Assembly (NCBI GenBank): GCA_964483155.1
Contig: CAZAAC010000092.1
Coordinates: forward strand, 1-6,821
DNA length: 6,821 nucleotides
DNA from: JAAYYM01 sp964483155
GTDB taxonomy: Bacteria > Bacillota > Clostridia > Lachnospirales > Lachnospiraceae
Reading direction: 5' to 3'
Position numbers and translations under genes: made by a program. Below are positions 5,966 through 6,821 of the stretch, piece by piece (the first letter of the stretch is position 1; every line of letters begins with the position of its first letter). The notes under the pieces were generated by a model, which was not told where the DNA came from, did not search any database, and saw only the letters and a list, made by a program, of their open reading frames with translations.

Positions 5966-6187
5966 TTATATCTTACCCCTTCCAATGCCTCCATTTCTAA
6001 TGGTTACGTTACATTTTGCATTGTTACAGAAAAAATATTCTGCTTCACTGGGTTTTCCTATTGTCATAATCTTACCTACTTTACAAACAGGACAATCTAA
6101 TTCTTCTCCTGTAAGAAGCTTGTCGATTATTTCCTTGCTATTTTCAATTTCTCGAATCAATTCTTCGATGTTCTTTCCTTCTTCCAT
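5966..6187 (-). CDS. Small four-cysteine, zinc-ribbon-like protein
   Basis: 73 residues. The first half (1-30) is a charged helix (IEELIREIENSKEIIDKLL), followed by DCPVCKVGKIM with C32 and C35, and YFFCNNAKC with C54 and C59. The CX2C-X18-CX4C layout with a G between strands is like small zinc ribbons; one zinc ion is the likely ligand. I do not recognise a named family. A very strong GGGGAGGT just before ATG 6187 supports translation. The opposite strand is also open over this stretch, but that reading lacks a ribosome site and has no recognisable domain. The gene lies 75 bases after the flavodoxin-fold reductase on the same strand and is followed by a terminator, so the two may be one unit. 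Its role is unknown; binding a nucleic acid or a partner protein is possible. Confidence 0.75.
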   Translation of the reverse strand: MEEGKNIEELIREIENSKEIIDKLLTGEELDCPVCKVGKIMTIGKPSEAEYFFCNNAKCNVTIRNGGIGRGKI

Positions 6188-6226
6188 TTTACCTCCCCGC
6201 CTTTATATTCCAACTACTATTTTTTA

Positions 6227-6255
6227 ATGATACCATATATTTCCATTTATGTATA
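6227..6255 (-). promoter_or_regulatory. Possible promoter of the four-cysteine protein gene
   Basis: On the minus strand TATACA (6250-6255) and TATCAT (6227-6232) are separated by 17 bases, 40 bases before ATG 6187. Both boxes are one or two bases off consensus in AT-rich DNA, so read-through from the upstream reductase gene is equally possible. Confidence 0.35.
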
Positions 6256-6262
6256 GAAAATT

Positions 6263-6799
6263 TCATATTCTTTCACCTAATGCTTCTGCTTCATTTAACG
6301 ATGGATTGTCTATCATATCGCCTATATTTTCAACTCCAAACACTGTGATAATACCACCATCTTCTAAACCAAAATAATCTAATATTGAGCGATACATTAT
6401 TTTGACAGAATCAAATACCGTCGGTATTGAATCGGCACAAACAGCAAGCAGTGCTAGCTTCTTTACCTTAAAAGTATTTCTGATGGGATTATGTAATCGA
6501 TCAATCAGGCATTTTAACTGCGAACTGACACCGTAAAAATAAATCGGTGTAGCAAATACAATAATATCCGCCTCTTTTAACATTTCATAACATGCAGTCA
6601 TATCATCTTCGTGCACACATTTTTGCGCTTCCTTATAACAGACATTGCATCCTATACAACTTTTGATATGCTTTTTGATAACTGAAATTACTTCTACATG
6701 ATTGTCTGCTCTTATCGCTCCCTTTGTAAAGGCATTTACCAGCATCTCTGTATTACCATTTTTGCGTGGACTCCCATTTACTACAACAATATTCTTCAT
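6263..6799 (-). CDS. Flavodoxin-fold NAD(P)H-dependent reductase, iron-sulfur flavoprotein-like
   Basis: 178 residues, apparently complete. The N-terminus MKNIVVVNGSPRKNGNTEML contains the FMN phosphate loop (GSPRKNGNT, 9-17), and TPIYFYGVSSQLKCLIDR (84-101) is the second flavin-contacting segment of this family. Between them, C48, C51, C54 and C61 form CX2CX2CX6C, followed by EDDM. This matches the compact cysteine motif of archaeal and clostridial iron-sulfur flavoproteins (Isf), so a [4Fe-4S] cluster beside the FMN is likely. It is predicted to be a cytoplasmic electron carrier or reductase using NAD(P)H or ferredoxin; the acceptor is unknown. The start ATG 6799 is preceded by a G-rich GCGGGGG nine bases away, a weak but usable site. 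The promoter lies outside the window. The four-cysteine protein gene follows after 75 bases. Confidence 0.9.
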   Translation of the reverse strand: MKNIVVVNGSPRKNGNTEMLVNAFTKGAIRADNHVEVISVIKKHIKSCIGCNVCYKEAQKCVHEDDMTACYEMLKEADIIVFATPIYFYGVSSQLKCLIDRLHNPIRNTFKVKKLALLAVCADSIPTVFDSVKIMYRSILDYFGLEDGGIITVFGVENIGDMIDNPSLNEAEALGERI

Positions 6800-6821
6800 T
6801 TTTCAATGCCCCCGCTTTCAG

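Noticed and set aside
5961..6227. Plus-strand 88-codon frame opposite the four-cysteine protein
   Set aside because: It lacks a ribosome site and any recognisable domain; the minus-strand frame has a strong ribosome site, paired cysteines and a terminator.

Overview
The window is AT-rich DNA with strong GGAGG-type ribosome binding sites and sigma-A-like promoters. It reads as chromosomal DNA of an anaerobic, low-GC Firmicute, most likely a clostridium of the Lachnospiraceae type. That placement is an inference from gene style (a clostridial-type GlnRS, an aldo/keto reductase with ferredoxin-like clusters, a peptide resembling the start of an NHLM bacteriocin secretion protein); no species can be named.

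Left part (1-3215, all on the minus strand). From right to left in transcription order: an unrecognised 152-residue protein (2757-3215); a 67-residue single-pass membrane peptide that looks like the cut-off N-terminus of an NHLM-type HlyD secretion protein (2447-2650); a complete aldo/keto reductase with two C-terminal [4Fe-4S] motifs (1221-2390); and a glutaminyl-tRNA synthetase running off the left edge, with its own promoter (TTGCGA-17-TATAAT).

Middle (3216-4434). An AT-rich 232-base intergenic stretch holds an imperfect inverted repeat and a textbook MerR-type promoter (19-base spacer, palindrome between -35 and -10). This drives a plus-strand MerR regulator with a C-terminal GyrI-like effector-binding domain. 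Inside the gene, exactly between the two domains, sits a near-perfect Shine-Dalgarno sequence followed by an in-frame ATG. The gene could therefore make both a full-length regulator and a free effector-binding domain, as TipA of Streptomyces does.

Right part (4412-6821, minus strand). A small tetR operon: a TetR-family repressor followed one base later by a four-helix membrane protein with two HX13H pairs (predicted di-heme b cytochrome) and an extracytoplasmic FMN-binding domain with a flavinylation motif. Its 3' end overlaps that of the merR gene by 23 bases. The tetR promoter carries three 10-base direct repeats at an exact 20-base period, a candidate operator. Upstream lie a terminator, a small four-cysteine protein and an iron-sulfur-flavoprotein-like flavodoxin-fold reductase.

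Taken together the accessory part is a set of redox proteins (Fe-S aldo/keto reductase, flavin/heme membrane protein, Fe-S flavoprotein) beside two one-component regulators that probably sense small molecules. The most interesting points are the internal start in the merR gene, the heme-plus-FMN membrane protein under a TetR regulator, and the phased repeats in that regulator's promoter. No stretch longer than 300 bases lacks a gene, and I saw no tRNA, rRNA, CRISPR array or insertion sequence.
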